In this document: positions 43,465-52,645 of the stretch, in pieces | How the letters are laid out: every line of letters starts with the position of its first letter | Numbering within the stretch: the first letter of the stretch is position 1 | Source: Thermohalobaculum sp963822985 | Lineage (GTDB): Bacteria > Pseudomonadota > Alphaproteobacteria > Rhodobacterales > Rhodobacteraceae | DNA length: 64,000 bases | Reading direction: 5' to 3' | Assembly (NCBI GenBank): GCA_963822985.1 | Contig: CAWGJU010000013.1 | Coordinates: forward strand, 1-64,000 | The notes under the pieces: model-generated | What the model was told of the DNA's origin: nothing | The model's database searches: none | The model's input: the letters and a program-made list of their open reading frames with translations, nothing else | Translations under genes and position numbers: made by a program

Positions 43465-44151
43465 CTACATGGAGAGCCGGTAGCCGCCGGCCTCGGTCAG
43501 AAGGATCCGCGCATTCGACGGATCGGCCTCGATCTTCTGCCGCAGCCGATAGATATGCGTCTCGAGCGTGTGCGTTGTCACGCCGGCATTGTAGCCCCAG
43601 ACCTCGCGCAGCAGCGTCTCGCGCTCGACGGTGCGGCCGCCGGCGCGGTACAGGAATTTCAGGATGTTGGTCTCCTTCTCGGTCAACCTGACCTTCCGCT
43701 CGGCGTCGTCGACCAGCATCTTGGTGCCGGGCCGGAAGCTGTAGGGGCCGACGGCGAAGATCGCGTCCTCGGACTGCTCGTGCTGGCGCAGCTGGGCCCG
43801 GATGCGCGCCAGCAGCACCGGGAACTTGAAGGGCTTGGTGACATAGTCGTTGGCGCCCGCGTCCAGCCCGAGGATGGTGTCGGCATCCGAGTCCTGCCCG
43901 GTCAGCATCAAAATCGGACATTTGACGCCGCTGCGTCGCATCAGCCGGCAGACCTCGCGCCCGTCCATGTCGGGCAGGCCGACGTCGAGGATGACCAGAT
44001 CGTGCATCTCGGTCCGAGCGCGATGCACGCCGGCCCCGCCGCTGTCGGCCTCGAAGACGTCGAAATCGTCGATCATCATCAGCTGTTCGGCCAGGGCCTC
44101 GCGCAGATCGGCATCGTCGTCGACCAGCAGAATCCTCTTGGCAACGCTCAT
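43465..44151 (-). CDS. cenR: OmpR-type response regulator, CenR-like
   Basis: The 228-residue protein has a receiver domain (ILLVDDDADLREAL, phospho-acceptor Asp in LVILDVGLPDMDGREV, switch Thr in LMLTGQDSD, Lys in YVTKPFKFPVLLARIR) and a winged-helix DNA-binding domain (LTEKETNILKFLYRAGGRTV, REVWGYNAGVTTHTLETHIYRLRQKIE). The wording matches alphaproteobacterial CenR, an essential regulator of cell-envelope genes paired with CenK; no cenK lies beside it here. The ATG at 44151 is chosen; a much longer open frame upstream is antisense to ribA. Divergent from ribA with a 185-bp gap. Confidence 0.9.
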   Translation of the reverse strand: MSVAKRILLVDDDADLREALAEQLMMIDDFDVFEADSGGAGVHRARTEMHDLVILDVGLPDMDGREVCRLMRRSGVKCPILMLTGQDSDADTILGLDAGANDYVTKPFKFPVLLARIRAQLRQHEQSEDAIFAVGPYSFRPGTKMLVDDAERKVRLTEKETNILKFLYRAGGRTVERETLLREVWGYNAGVTTHTLETHIYRLRQKIEADPSNARILLTEAGGYRLSM

Positions 44152-44336
44152 CGATTTCCCCCTGGAGAGCCGGGTCCCCCGCCCGCGCGCTATATGGGTA
44201 GGCACGGCGGCAGGCGGGCGATCATTGCAAAAACTCACCCGCTCGTGTTTGAAGCCAGGGTGGATGTTGCCATTTTCCGTCTGTTCGCGTCGGAATGTTG
44301 CGGTGATGTTCCGGTTTTGCAAGGAGGCGGGTCGAC

Positions 44337-45438
44337 ATGCTGCAGCTCTCCGTCGAGGAGGCCGTCGCACGCGCCCGCGCCGACCTGCGCATCGGCACCC
44401 CCGTCGCGCTGGTGTCCGGCACCGGCGGCGCGCTGGCGCTGGCCGCCGAGACCGGCACGGGCCGAGCGGCTCGACGATCTGCGCCGGGTGGCGCCCTTCG
44501 GTCTCGACCTCGCCATCTCGCATCGCCGCGCCGACACGCTGAAGGCGCGCGCCTATGACGGCGACATCGCGCGCATCGCGCTGCCCGACGACGCCGACAT
44601 CGCCTGGGTGCGCGCCACCGCCGACCCTTCGCTCGACCTCGCGCACCCGCTGCGCGGCCCTTACCGGACCCGGCGCGAGGGGCCGGCCGGGCTGCACCGC
44701 CTCGCCATCGCGCTGGCCAAGCAGGCGCGGCTTCTGCCCGCGGCCATCGTCGCGGCATGGCCGGAGGCGGCTTCGGTCGAGCGTCTGGCCGCCGAGGCTG
44801 GCCTGACCCGGCTCGACGAGTTGATGGTCCACCGCGCCGCCGAGGCCTCCGTCGCCATGTCGCGCGTCTCGGGCGCGCGCGTGCCGACGCGCTTTGCCCA
44901 GGCCGGGCGCGTGCACGTCTTCCGGCCCGCCGATGGCGGCGAGGAGCACTATGCCGTCGAGATCGGCGCGCCGGACCGCGCCGCGCCCGTGCTGGCCCGC
45001 CTGCATTCGGCCTGCTTCACCGGCGACGTGATCGGCTCGCTGAAATGCGATTGCGGCCCCCAGCTGGCAGCGGCCATGGACCAGATCGCCGCCGAGGGCG
45101 CGGGCGTTCTGCTCTATATGAACCAGGAGGGGCGGGGCATCGGGCTCGCCAACAAGATGCGCGCCTACGCGCTGCAGGACCAGGGCTATGACACGGTCGA
45201 GGCCAACCACCGCCTGGGCTTCGAGGATGACGAGCGCGATTTCCGGCTGGGCGCCGAGATCCTGAAGGCGCTCGGCTTCTCGGCCGTGCGCCTGCTGACC
45301 AACAACCCGCGCAAGATCGCCATGATGGAGGCCGCGGGCGTCGCTGTGACCGAGCGAGTGCCGCTGAAGGTCGGCGAGACGCCGCAGAACCGCGCCTATC
45401 TCGCGACCAAGGCGGCCAAGAGCGGTCATCTGCTTTGA
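44337..45438 (+). pseudogene. ribA: GTP cyclohydrolase II with a one-base insertion
   Basis: The start at 44337 follows AAGGAGG. Early codons (MLQLSVEEAVARARADLR) are in one frame, and one extra G in ACGGGCC near 44462 shifts to the frame that carries the rest: the GTP cyclohydrolase II domain with ARLHSACFTGDVIGSLKCDCG (zinc Cys residues), LLYMNQEGRGIGLANKMRAY, YDTVEANHRLGF and RLLTNNPRKIAMMEAAGV. This enzyme starts riboflavin synthesis and is normally essential, so a real frameshift would be costly. A sequencing or assembly error is the simpler reading. Confidence 0.9.
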
Positions 45439-45512
45439 AGGACGAGGTCCGGGGCTCGGGCGCCGTCCCCCGCTGGCGGAAGAGGGTGCGGGCGTCGCAT
45501 GGTGGCCCGACG

Positions 45513-46037
45513 ATGCCGGGCCCGCACGACTTGGTCGTCGGCCCCTGGGGTGCGCGGTTCATGGGCCGTCGCTTCACGTGCTCGGTTGGTCGTGGCGGCG
45601 TCGTGGCGCGCGAGGCAAAGTCGGAGGGCGATCTCGGCACCCCCGAGGGGGCGTACAGGCTGCTCTGGCTCTACTGGCGGGCCGACCGGCTCGCGCAGCC
45701 GCTGACGGGCCTGAGCGCATGGCCACTCGGACCGAGCCAAGGCTGGTCGGAGACGCCACAGGACCCGGCCTACAACCGGCCGGTCCACCACCCATATCCC
45801 TTCCCGGCCGATCGGATGGCGCGCGGCGACCGCGTCTACGACATCTGCGCCGTCACCGACCAGAACTGGGACCCGGTGGTGCCGGGCGGCGGCAGCGCCA
45901 TCTTCGTCCACCTCTGGCGCCGGCCGCGATACCCGACGGCCGGCTGTGTCGCCTTCCGCCGGCCTGATTTGAAATGGATCCTCGCCCGCTGGACCCGGCG
46001 GAGCCGCCTCGTCGTGCGATCCGGCGGCGGCCTATGA
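45513..46037 (+). CDS. L,D-transpeptidase (YkuD) family protein
   Basis: From the ATG at 45513 the protein has 174 residues. It matches the single-domain YkuD group: CSVGRGGVVAREAKSEGDLGTPEGAYRL, DRVYDICAVTDQN, and the catalytic SAIFVHLWRRPRYPTAGCVAF with His and the nucleophile Cys, followed by RPDLKWIL. Such enzymes form 3-3 peptidoglycan cross-links or attach lipoproteins. No signal peptide is apparent from this start, and upstream non-ATG starts overlap ribA. It may share the ribA transcript. Confidence 0.88.
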   Translation: MPGPHDLVVGPWGARFMGRRFTCSVGRGGVVAREAKSEGDLGTPEGAYRLLWLYWRADRLAQPLTGLSAWPLGPSQGWSETPQDPAYNRPVHHPYPFPADRMARGDRVYDICAVTDQNWDPVVPGGGSAIFVHLWRRPRYPTAGCVAFRRPDLKWILARWTRRSRLVVRSGGGL

Positions 46038-46092
46038 GACGCTGGCCGGCGTCGCAGGCGCGTGCCACAGTCCGCGCGGGAGGGGCCATCAG

Positions 46093-47211
46093 ATGAAAAT
46101 CACCAGCATCGCCATCCACCAGGTGGACCTGCCGGTCGCCGAGGGCAGCTATTCCTGGGCCGACCAGGCGCACCGGGGCTTCAACTCCACGGTCGTGCGC
46201 ATCGACACCGACGAGGGCCTGACGGGCTGGGGCGAGACCTGCCCGCTCGGCTCGACCTATCTCGCGGCATATCCCGAGGGCGCGCGCGCCGGCATCGCCC
46301 GGCTCGCGACCGCGCTGATCGGCCTCGACCCGACCGGCACGGACGTGATCGCCGAGGCCATGGATCGTAATCTCAAGGGCCACCCTTACGCCAAGTCCGC
46401 GCTCGACATGGCCTGCTGGGACCTGTTGGGCAAGGCGACCGACCGGCCTGTCTGGGCGCTGCTCGGCGGCCGGCAGCAGGACTCCGTCCGCCTCTACAAG
46501 GTCGTGACCCGCGGCGATCCGGGCCGCATGGCCGAGGACGTCGCGCGCTATCGCGAGCAGGGCATCACGCACTTCCAGGTCAAGGTCGGCGAGGACGCGG
46601 GCACCGACATCGAAAGGTTCCGCCGGGTCGCCGCCGCGATGCGGCCAGGCGAGGTGATGGACGCCGACGCCAATTGCGGCTGGCGGCGCGACGAGGCGAT
46701 CCGTATCGTCGGCGCCGCCGACCCGCTGGCGGCCGAGCACGGGATCAGGCTCTATATCGAGCAGCCCTGCCCGAGCTATGAGGAGTGCCTGGTCGTCCGC
46801 CGCCTCTGCCGGCAACCCTTCATCCTGGACGAATGCATGGACGGGCTGCACGCATTGCTGCGCGGCTATCAGGACGGCGCGATGGATGCGATCAACCTCA
46901 AGATCAACCGCTTCGGCGGGCTGACGCGCGCGCGGCTGGTCCGCGACCTCTGCGTCGGGCTGGGGTTGCCGATGAACATCGAGGACAGCTGGGGCGGCGA
47001 GATCGCCACCGCCGCGATCGCGCACCTCGCCACGTCGACGCCGCCCGAGTTCCACTTCCAGTCGGCCGCCTTCCACGAATGGAGCGGGCGCGCCATCGCC
47101 ACCGGCGCGCCCGAGATCGCGCATGGCCGGATGACGGCGTCCGACCGTCCGGGGCTCGGCGTCGAGCCGCTCCTCGACGTGCTCGGCGATCCCGTCGCCG
47201 TCATCGCATAG
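46093..47211 (+). CDS. Enolase-superfamily dehydratase/racemase (cis-3-hydroxy-L-proline dehydratase-like)
   Basis: The 372-residue protein belongs to the mandelate racemase/muconate lactonising group. It has a capping domain (DLPVAEGSYSWADQAHRGFNS), THFQVKVGED with the first catalytic Lys, metal ligands in DADANCGW, IEQPC and LDECMDG, and the second Lys in NLKINRFGGL. The N-terminal YSWADQ and overall wording recall cis-3-hydroxy-L-proline dehydratases, which make pyrroline-2-carboxylate; other amino-acid racemases of the family are possible. Nearby genes for N-methyl amino-acid breakdown make a role in proline or hydroxyproline-betaine catabolism plausible. Confidence 0.87.
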   Translation: MKITSIAIHQVDLPVAEGSYSWADQAHRGFNSTVVRIDTDEGLTGWGETCPLGSTYLAAYPEGARAGIARLATALIGLDPTGTDVIAEAMDRNLKGHPYAKSALDMACWDLLGKATDRPVWALLGGRQQDSVRLYKVVTRGDPGRMAEDVARYREQGITHFQVKVGEDAGTDIERFRRVAAAMRPGEVMDADANCGWRRDEAIRIVGAADPLAAEHGIRLYIEQPCPSYEECLVVRRLCRQPFILDECMDGLHALLRGYQDGAMDAINLKINRFGGLTRARLVRDLCVGLGLPMNIEDSWGGEIATAAIAHLATSTPPEFHFQSAAFHEWSGRAIATGAPEIAHGRMTASDRPGLGVEPLLDVLGDPVAVIA

Positions 47212-47218
47212 GGCGGGT

Positions 47219-47240
47219 GCAGGCACCCACCGGTGCCTGC
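47219..47240. terminator. Bidirectional hairpin between convergent genes
   Basis: Arms GCAGGCACC (47219-47227) and GGTGCCTGC (47232-47240) form a 9-bp perfect stem with a 4-nt loop between the convergent dehydratase and GFA genes. No T-run on either side, so termination efficiency is unknown. Confidence 0.55.
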
Positions 47241-47241
47241 C

Positions 47242-47652
47242 TCAGCCGGGGTTGCGCGGGAACTGGGTGGCGTTCTCCGGGATCGCCTGCCAGCCGAGCT
47301 TTTCCTCGACCCAGATATGCGCCGCCGGGGCGAGGTGCTCGCCGTCGACCGTGCCCGCCTTGATGAACTCCAGCCCCTCATAGGCCGGCCCGCCTGAAAT
47401 AAAATGCGAGCCGCAATTGGAGCAGAACTTGCGGTAGAACGCCTTGCCGCTGGCGCCGGAATGGTCCTCGTAGACCTTGATCGTGTCGCCGATGATCCGG
47501 ACCGAGCCTTCAGGCATCGCGTAGTTATAGCTGTTGGTCGAGCCCGAGTTCTTGCGGCACGTCTCGCAATAGCAGTTGACGACCATTGCCGGCTCGGCAT
47601 CGCTTTCGTAGCGTACCTTGCCGCACAGGCAGCTTCCTTGGATCTTGGCCAT
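47242..47652 (-). CDS. GFA-family (glutathione-dependent formaldehyde-activating-like) zinc protein
   Basis: The 136-residue protein has the GFA zinc pattern in order: GSCLCGKVRY, NCYCETCRKNSGS and KFCSNCGSHF, with a C-terminal W/E/K pattern typical of the family (AAHIWVEEKLGW). The family holds two structural/catalytic zincs and includes proteins once linked to S-hydroxymethylglutathione formation. Demethylating dehydrogenases downstream in the same region release formaldehyde, so a formaldehyde-handling role is attractive, but most GFA proteins have other or unknown roles. Confidence 0.9.
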   Translation of the reverse strand: MAKIQGSCLCGKVRYESDAEPAMVVNCYCETCRKNSGSTNSYNYAMPEGSVRIIGDTIKVYEDHSGASGKAFYRKFCSNCGSHFISGGPAYEGLEFIKAGTVDGEHLAPAAHIWVEEKLGWQAIPENATQFPRNPG

Positions 47653-47732
47653 CTTTTCCTCCCGTTTCTAGTCGAGCGCCGCATTCTCGGCAGTCGAGTG
47701 CCTGCCGGCAAGTCCGTCAACGAGCCCTCGGG

Positions 47733-49313
47733 TCACAATCCGACGGCGCGCGGCGGCAAATGGATCGGGAAGCGCGCCCGCACGGCCCGGTCGACATCGG
47801 CCGGTACGTGGCCGGGGAACACCGTCGAGAGGATCCGACGCTTGCGCTCGATTGCCTTCGCGACTAGGTCGGGGCGCCCGATCTCGACCCACTCCTTGGG
47901 CGAGGTCCGGTCGCCCAGCGCCGGATAGACATAGTCGGTCTGCATCAGCCCCAAAGTCTGCGCGTGGCCCAGATAGTGCCCCGGCCCGTCCAGGCAGACC
48001 GAGCGGATGACCTCGAGGCTGACCGAGTCCTCTGTCACCTCGATGCCGCGCACGCAGCGCAGGGACTGGCCCAGCATGTCGTCGCCGAGGATCAGCAATT
48101 CGAGGCAGAACCCCAGCAGCGAGGCGTGCATGCCTACCGCCTCGTAGACGAGGTTGAGCCCCGCCAGCCCCGCCATGACATTGCTGATCCCCTGCTCCCA
48201 GCCCGCTTGAATATCGGGCAGCTTGGCATCGGCGATGCCGGCCGCGGCGCCCCCAGGCAGGCCATAGAAGCGGTGCATCTGCGCGCAGCCCGCCGTCAGC
48301 AGCGCCTGCTCGCCAGATCCGCCCGACATGGCGCCGGTGCGCAGGTCGCTGACGAACGGCCAGGTGCCGAAGATCGCCGGGTGCCCGGGCGCCATGGCGT
48401 TGACGTAGACGACGCCCGCCATGCACTCGGCCACCGCCTGCACGATGGCGCCGGCGATCGAGGCCGGCGCCGTCGCCCCGGCCTGCCCCGCCGAGAGCAG
48501 CAGGACCGGCATGCCGCCGCGGATGCAGTGCTCCATGGTCGTGCAGGCATCGGTCGCGAACTTCATCGGCGGCACGACGAAGCAGTTCGAGTTCGAGACG
48601 AACGGCCGCGCCCGCCACGCCGCCTCGCCGCCCGCCAGCACGTGCAGCATCTCGAAGCAGGGCGCGACATGCGCCGGCTCGGAAAAGCTTGTGCCGACAT
48701 GCTTCGAGGTCCCGCGCACGCAGGCATAGAGCGTGTTGAGGTCCATCTCGAGATTGTCGAGGATGTCGCGGCAGACCATCGGTCGCTGAAAGAAATGGAC
48801 GTTGTCCAGCGTCTCGGCGATCCGCGCGGCGTCGTAGAGGTCCTGCACGGTCGAATCGCGGTATTCCCGCTTCTCGACATCGACCAGATGCACCGCCGCG
48901 CCCGCCGTGCCGTAGTGCACGCGCGCCCCCGTCAGGTGCATGTCGTGGCGCGGGTCCTGGCCATGAAGCGTGATGCCGCGCGCCGCCTGGGCCATCATGT
49001 CCTCGATCAGCGCGCGGGGCAGCCGGATGCGCCCGTCGTCGCCCAGCACGCCCCCGGCGCGCGCAAGGATGTCGACGCCCGTGGCCGGCGCGTCGGCAAA
49101 GCCGATCTGCTCGCAGGCGTCGAGTGCTGCCTGGTGGATGCGCTGCACGCCCGCCGCGCTCAGCGGCTGGTAGGTGCCGCCGACCAGGCCCGGCCGGACG
49201 GGGCGGACGTCCTCGGCCAGCGGCGCTGCGCGCAGCGCCTGGCGGGCGGCGCGGCCACCGGCGCGCCGTGCGCTGCGCCGCGGCTCGCAGACATCTTCCG
49301 GACGGGTGCTCAT
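47733..49313 (-). CDS. MttB-family trimethylamine/betaine methyltransferase, non-pyrrolysine type
   Basis: The 526-residue protein matches the trimethylamine methyltransferase (MttB) superfamily: GTYQPLSAAGVQRIHQAALDACEQIGF near the N-terminus, GARVHYGTAGAAVHLVD, DNVHFFQRPMV, TMEHCIRGGMPVLLLSAGQAGATAPASIAG and VNAMAPGHPAIFG. There is no in-frame amber codon, so it belongs to the large Pyl-less branch that includes glycine-betaine and proline-betaine demethylases transferring methyl to a corrinoid protein. No corrinoid protein gene is beside it in the window. Context with dimethylglycine-type dehydrogenases supports a quaternary-amine substrate. Confidence 0.92.
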   Translation of the reverse strand: MSTRPEDVCEPRRSARRAGGRAARQALRAAPLAEDVRPVRPGLVGGTYQPLSAAGVQRIHQAALDACEQIGFADAPATGVDILARAGGVLGDDGRIRLPRALIEDMMAQAARGITLHGQDPRHDMHLTGARVHYGTAGAAVHLVDVEKREYRDSTVQDLYDAARIAETLDNVHFFQRPMVCRDILDNLEMDLNTLYACVRGTSKHVGTSFSEPAHVAPCFEMLHVLAGGEAAWRARPFVSNSNCFVVPPMKFATDACTTMEHCIRGGMPVLLLSAGQAGATAPASIAGAIVQAVAECMAGVVYVNAMAPGHPAIFGTWPFVSDLRTGAMSGGSGEQALLTAGCAQMHRFYGLPGGAAAGIADAKLPDIQAGWEQGISNVMAGLAGLNLVYEAVGMHASLLGFCLELLILGDDMLGQSLRCVRGIEVTEDSVSLEVIRSVCLDGPGHYLGHAQTLGLMQTDYVYPALGDRTSPKEWVEIGRPDLVAKAIERKRRILSTVFPGHVPADVDRAVRARFPIHLPPRAVGL

Positions 49314-49430
49314 GGCCCCGCATGACAGGCAAGCGCGCGCCTTGACCGACTGTTCACGACACGCCCGTCGCTTTTCGCCTGCGGCGTTTGCCGCCCCGCT
49401 CGCCGGTCCGCGGCGTGCGTGCGTGCTGCC

Positions 49431-50252
49431 CTATCCGCCGGCCGCGCCCTTTTGCAGCAGCGGATCGACGACGCTCGCGCCGGCCATGTTGGTCAGCGGC
49501 GAGAGGTCGCCGCGTTCGAGCATCGCCCTGCCCGCCTCGATGATCACCTTGTGCGTCACGCGCGCCAGCGCGCCGCCGATGCTGATCCGGGCGACGCCGA
49601 TCACGGCATAGTCGGCGACGGTGCGCTCGGCGAAAGCACCGGCGGCCAGCAGGTTGACGGGCGGGCCGATCCGGCAGAGCTCGGCCTGCGCCTCCATCGG
49701 TGCGAGCGGCGCATAGATCACCTCCGCGCCCGCCTCGGCGAATGCGCGGCACCGGCGCAGCGCCTCGTCGGCGTCGTATGCCTTGTTCATGTAGCCGTCC
49801 GCCCGCGCCGTCAGCACGATACCGGCCTCGCGTGCCGCCGCCACCGCCGCCGACACGCGCTCGACGGCGAGGTCGAAGGGGTAGGCGCCGCTCCCCGGCA
49901 GGTCGGTGTCCTCGACCGAACAGCCGGCGAGCCCGGCCTCGGCCGCCAGGCGCACGGTCTCGGCGACGCCCGCGGGCTCCCGCGCATAGCAGTTCTCGAG
50001 GTCGCCGTTGACCGGCACGGCCACGGCGGCGGCGATCGCGGCGGCATGGTCCAGCGCCTCGTCGCGCCCGACATGGCCCATATCGGGGCGCCCGAGCGTG
50101 AAGGCGTGCCCCGACGAGGTCGTCGCCAGCGCCTTGGCGCCCAGCGCCGCCAGCACCCTGGCGCTGCCTAGATCCCAAGGGTTCGGCATCATCAGCGGCT
50201 CGCCCGGACGGTGCAGCGCCCGGAACGCCTCGACCTTTTCCTCGCGTGTCAT
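49431..50252 (-). CDS. Isocitrate lyase / PEP mutase superfamily protein
   Basis: The 273-residue protein has the superfamily core: LMMPNPWDLGSARVLAALG, ALATTSSGHAFTLG, VPVNGDLENCYA (metal-binding Asp/Glu region), GCSVEDTDLPG (the E-D pair) and IVLTARADGYM. The canonical K-K-C-G-H loop of isocitrate lyase is absent, as in oxaloacetate decarboxylase-like or 2,3-dimethylmalate lyase-like members, so true isocitrate lyase activity is unlikely. Located between the MttB-family gene and a PLP decarboxylase on the same strand, 18 bp after the latter. Confidence 0.9.
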   Translation of the reverse strand: MTREEKVEAFRALHRPGEPLMMPNPWDLGSARVLAALGAKALATTSSGHAFTLGRPDMGHVGRDEALDHAAAIAAAVAVPVNGDLENCYAREPAGVAETVRLAAEAGLAGCSVEDTDLPGSGAYPFDLAVERVSAAVAAAREAGIVLTARADGYMNKAYDADEALRRCRAFAEAGAEVIYAPLAPMEAQAELCRIGPPVNLLAAGAFAERTVADYAVIGVARISIGGALARVTHKVIIEAGRAMLERGDLSPLTNMAGASVVDPLLQKGAAGG

Positions 50253-50270
50253 GCTCCCTCCTCCGGCGCG

Positions 50271-51675
50271 TCAGCCAAGCCCGCGCGCCGCCTCCTCGAT
50301 CACCTCGCAGGCATCTTCGACGTCATCGCGGGTCTGGTCGAACTGGCCGGTCACCAGGCGGATCAGGAACCGCCCGTCGTGCACCGTCTGCGTCAGGTAC
50401 ACGCGACCGCCGTCGTTCAGCCGCGTCAGCAGCGCCCGCGTGGCGTCATCGCCGCCCCGGTGCGCGAAGGTGAAGAGCGAGAGCACCGGCCCGGTAACGA
50501 TCTCGAGCTGTGGCACCGCGCCCAGCCGCTCGGCCGCCATGCCCGCCCAGGCGACGTGGTTCCGGATGCGCGCGCGCAGGCCCTCGAGCCCGTGGGCGCG
50601 CAGCAGGAACCAGACCTTCAGCGCCCTGAACCGCCGCCCCAGGGGCACCGACCACTCGTTGTAGTTGACGATCCCGTCGGCGCCATCGGTCTCGAGATAG
50701 GTCGGCCGGATGCCAACCGTACGCACCAGCGCGGCGGGGTCGCGCACGAAATGCGCCGAGCATTCGAACTGGGCGCCCAGCCATTTGTGCGGGTTGAAGA
50801 CCAGGCTGTCGACCGCCTCTGCGCCGCGCCACAGCGCGCGGAACTCGGGACAAATCATCGCGCTGCCCGCCCAGGCGGCGTCGACATGCATGAACAGATC
50901 CTCGGCCCGCGCCACCTGGACGATATCGGCCACCGGGTCGAAGGCGCCGATCGAGGTGCCGCCGGCGCAGGCGACCACGCCCGCCGGCAGGTGACCGGCC
51001 GCCCGGTCCGCCCGGATCGCGGCGGCCAGCGCCCCCGGGTCCATGCCGTGAAAGCCGCTCTCGGGCCGCGTCTCCACCTTGACCAGGTTGGCCTCGCCGA
51101 TGCCGGCGAGCCGCACCGCCTTATCGATCGAGGTGTGGTTCTGCGCCGAGGCGTAGATCCGCAGCCTCGGGCCGCCTGCCAGCCCGTCCTGCGACCCCGT
51201 CCAGCCGAGCGCCCGCTCGCGCATGGTCAGCAGGGCGCAGAGCGTGGCGGTCGAGGCCGAAGTCCTGCAGCGTGCCCGAGAACCCGGCGGGCAAGCCGAC
51301 CGCCTGGCGCAGCCAGTCGATCATCCGCCCTTCCATCTCGGTGGCGGCGGGCGAGGTCTGCCACAGCATGCATTGCGCGGCCATGGCGGTCGCCAGCTGG
51401 TCGGCGATCATGCTGGCAGGCGCGGCGTTGGCCGGGAAATAGGCAAGGAAGCGCGGGTGCTGCCAGTGCGTCATCGCGTCCGGCACGATGCGCTCGAAAT
51501 CGGCGAAGATGGCCTCCATCGGCTCGCCCCCCTCGGGCGGCGACGCGGCGAGCTGCGCGGCCGTGTCGCCGGGCCGCACGTTCGGCCGCACCGGCCGCTT
51601 CGTCAGAGAATCGAGGTAGTCGGCCGACCAATCGGCGGCGCGGTGCGCCCAATGGCGATAGTCCGAGCGGTCCAT
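50271..51675 (-). pseudogene. Group II PLP-dependent decarboxylase, one frameshift
   Basis: The N-terminal frame from 51675 reads THWQHPRFLAYFPANAAPASMIAD and GFSGTLQD, typical of aromatic-L-amino-acid/tyrosine decarboxylases. One extra T near 51257 shifts the frame; the other frame continues TMRERALGWTGSQDG, IYASAQNHTSIDKAVRLAGIG, MHVDAAWAGSAMIC, and the PLP lysine in SLVFNPHKWLGAQFEC, through to the C-terminus at 50271. Joined, the protein is ~468 residues, full length. It probably decarboxylates an aromatic or related amino acid. The indel may be a sequence error. Confidence 0.9.
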
Positions 51676-51783
51676 CTCGATTCCCGTGCCTGTCTCGTGC
51701 CTGCCCCAAGTTCCATCACCGGCCGCCGACAGTGGCGGCGCGCCGGGCGCCGTGCAAGGCTCTGCCCGGGGCTCCGCTCAGGC

Positions 51784-52227
51784 TCAGCGCCGGCCCGCGA
51801 TGATCCCGGCCAGCAACGCCCCGATCGCCAGCATCGGCGCGGTCCGGCTGATCTGCGCGGCGATGCTCGTGCGCCGCGGCGGCACGCCGACAGCCGTGGC
51901 AGGCGGAACGGGCGTCGGCGCGGCGACGGCCGGCGGTGGCATCGTCACGGCGGGGGACCGACGCGGCCGCAGCTGCGCCAGAACGAAGAGGAGCGCGGCG
52001 AACAGCCCCAGGATCAGCGCCAGGATCAGCGCCGCCCCGGCCGCCCCGACCCCCGGCAACAGCGCGAAGAAGACGCTGACCGACAGGAAAAGCGTCGCGC
52101 CGACGCCGAACAGCGTCGCCGCGATCATCAGCACCGCGCGCCGGATGGCCGCCGTCGCCGCCAGCGTCAGCCGCGCCTCGACGGCGGCGAGCATGGGCCA
52201 GAACATCGCCTGCAGCCCGGCGATCAC
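51784..52227 (-). CDS. Small membrane protein, phage-holin-like family
   Basis: The 147-residue protein has two strong adjacent membrane helices (VLMIAATLFGVGATLFLSVSVFF and ALILALILGLFAALLFVLAQL), a Pro/Ala-rich linker, and a third hydrophobic segment at the C-terminus (APMLAIGALLAGIIAG). The two-helix hairpin resembles the Holin-X (superfamily III) proteins that commonly follow DUF883/ElaB genes in alphaproteobacteria. It starts 7 bp after the DUF883-like gene, so they form an envelope-stress-type pair. No phage genes surround it. Confidence 0.75.
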   Translation of the reverse strand: MIAGLQAMFWPMLAAVEARLTLAATAAIRRAVLMIAATLFGVGATLFLSVSVFFALLPGVGAAGAALILALILGLFAALLFVLAQLRPRRSPAVTMPPPAVAAPTPVPPATAVGVPPRRTSIAAQISRTAPMLAIGALLAGIIAGRR

Positions 52228-52234
52228 CGGACCG

Positions 52235-52540
52235 TCACCGGCGCGACAGCTTGCCGATCAACCAGCCGAGCCCGAAGGCGATGCCGAGCGCCGCCAGCGG
52301 GTTGCGGCGCACCGTGTCGCTGGCCTCGTCGGCGATCCGCAGCCCTTCGGCCTGCGCGGCGCCGATCAGGGCGCGCGCCTCCTCGCTCAACTCGTCCAGC
52401 TTCTCGGCGGCGTCGTCGCGGGCCCGCATCGCCCGCCCGGTGGCGCCGTCGCGCACCATCGCAGCCAGCGCCTGCATGTCGCGCCTGGCCGCGTCGAGCT
52501 GCGCCTTCAGCTCGTCCTTGGTCGGTTCCGCTGCCGGCAT
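52235..52540 (-). CDS. DUF883/ElaB/YqjD-like membrane-anchored protein
   Basis: The ATG at 52540 is preceded by GAGGGAG, a strong ribosome site that lies inside the alternative start at 52552, so the downstream ATG is preferred. The ~101-residue protein is a long amphipathic helix (DELKAQLDAARRDMQALAAMV..ARALIGAAQAEGLRIADEASDT) followed by the DUF883 tail VRRNPLAALGIAFGLGWLIGKL, with the R-x-x-P...G-x-x-x-G membrane anchor. ElaB/YqjD relatives bind ribosomes or protect the membrane in stationary phase. Confidence 0.85.
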   Translation of the reverse strand: MPAAEPTKDELKAQLDAARRDMQALAAMVRDGATGRAMRARDDAAEKLDELSEEARALIGAAQAEGLRIADEASDTVRRNPLAALGIAFGLGWLIGKLSRR

Positions 52541-52645
52541 GTCTCCCTCCATCGTTGCCGCCCCTCCCGCACCATTCAGCCAGGCGCCTGCGCCGTCAAC
52601 CCGCCGCGGGGACGCATCCCGCGCCGCCGCATCTCGCGGGCGGCC

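Noticed and set aside
44152..45429. Extended minus-strand frame upstream of cenR
   Set aside because: It is antisense to ribA; the receiver domain begins at the ATG at 44151.
47733..49313. Pyrrolysine-containing trimethylamine methyltransferase
   Set aside because: There is no in-frame amber codon in the MttB homologue and no pyl genes in the window, so it is the Pyl-less type.
51784..52227. Prophage holin
   Set aside because: The protein has holin-like helices but its neighbours are chromosomal metabolic and DUF883 genes; no lysis or structural phage genes occur.
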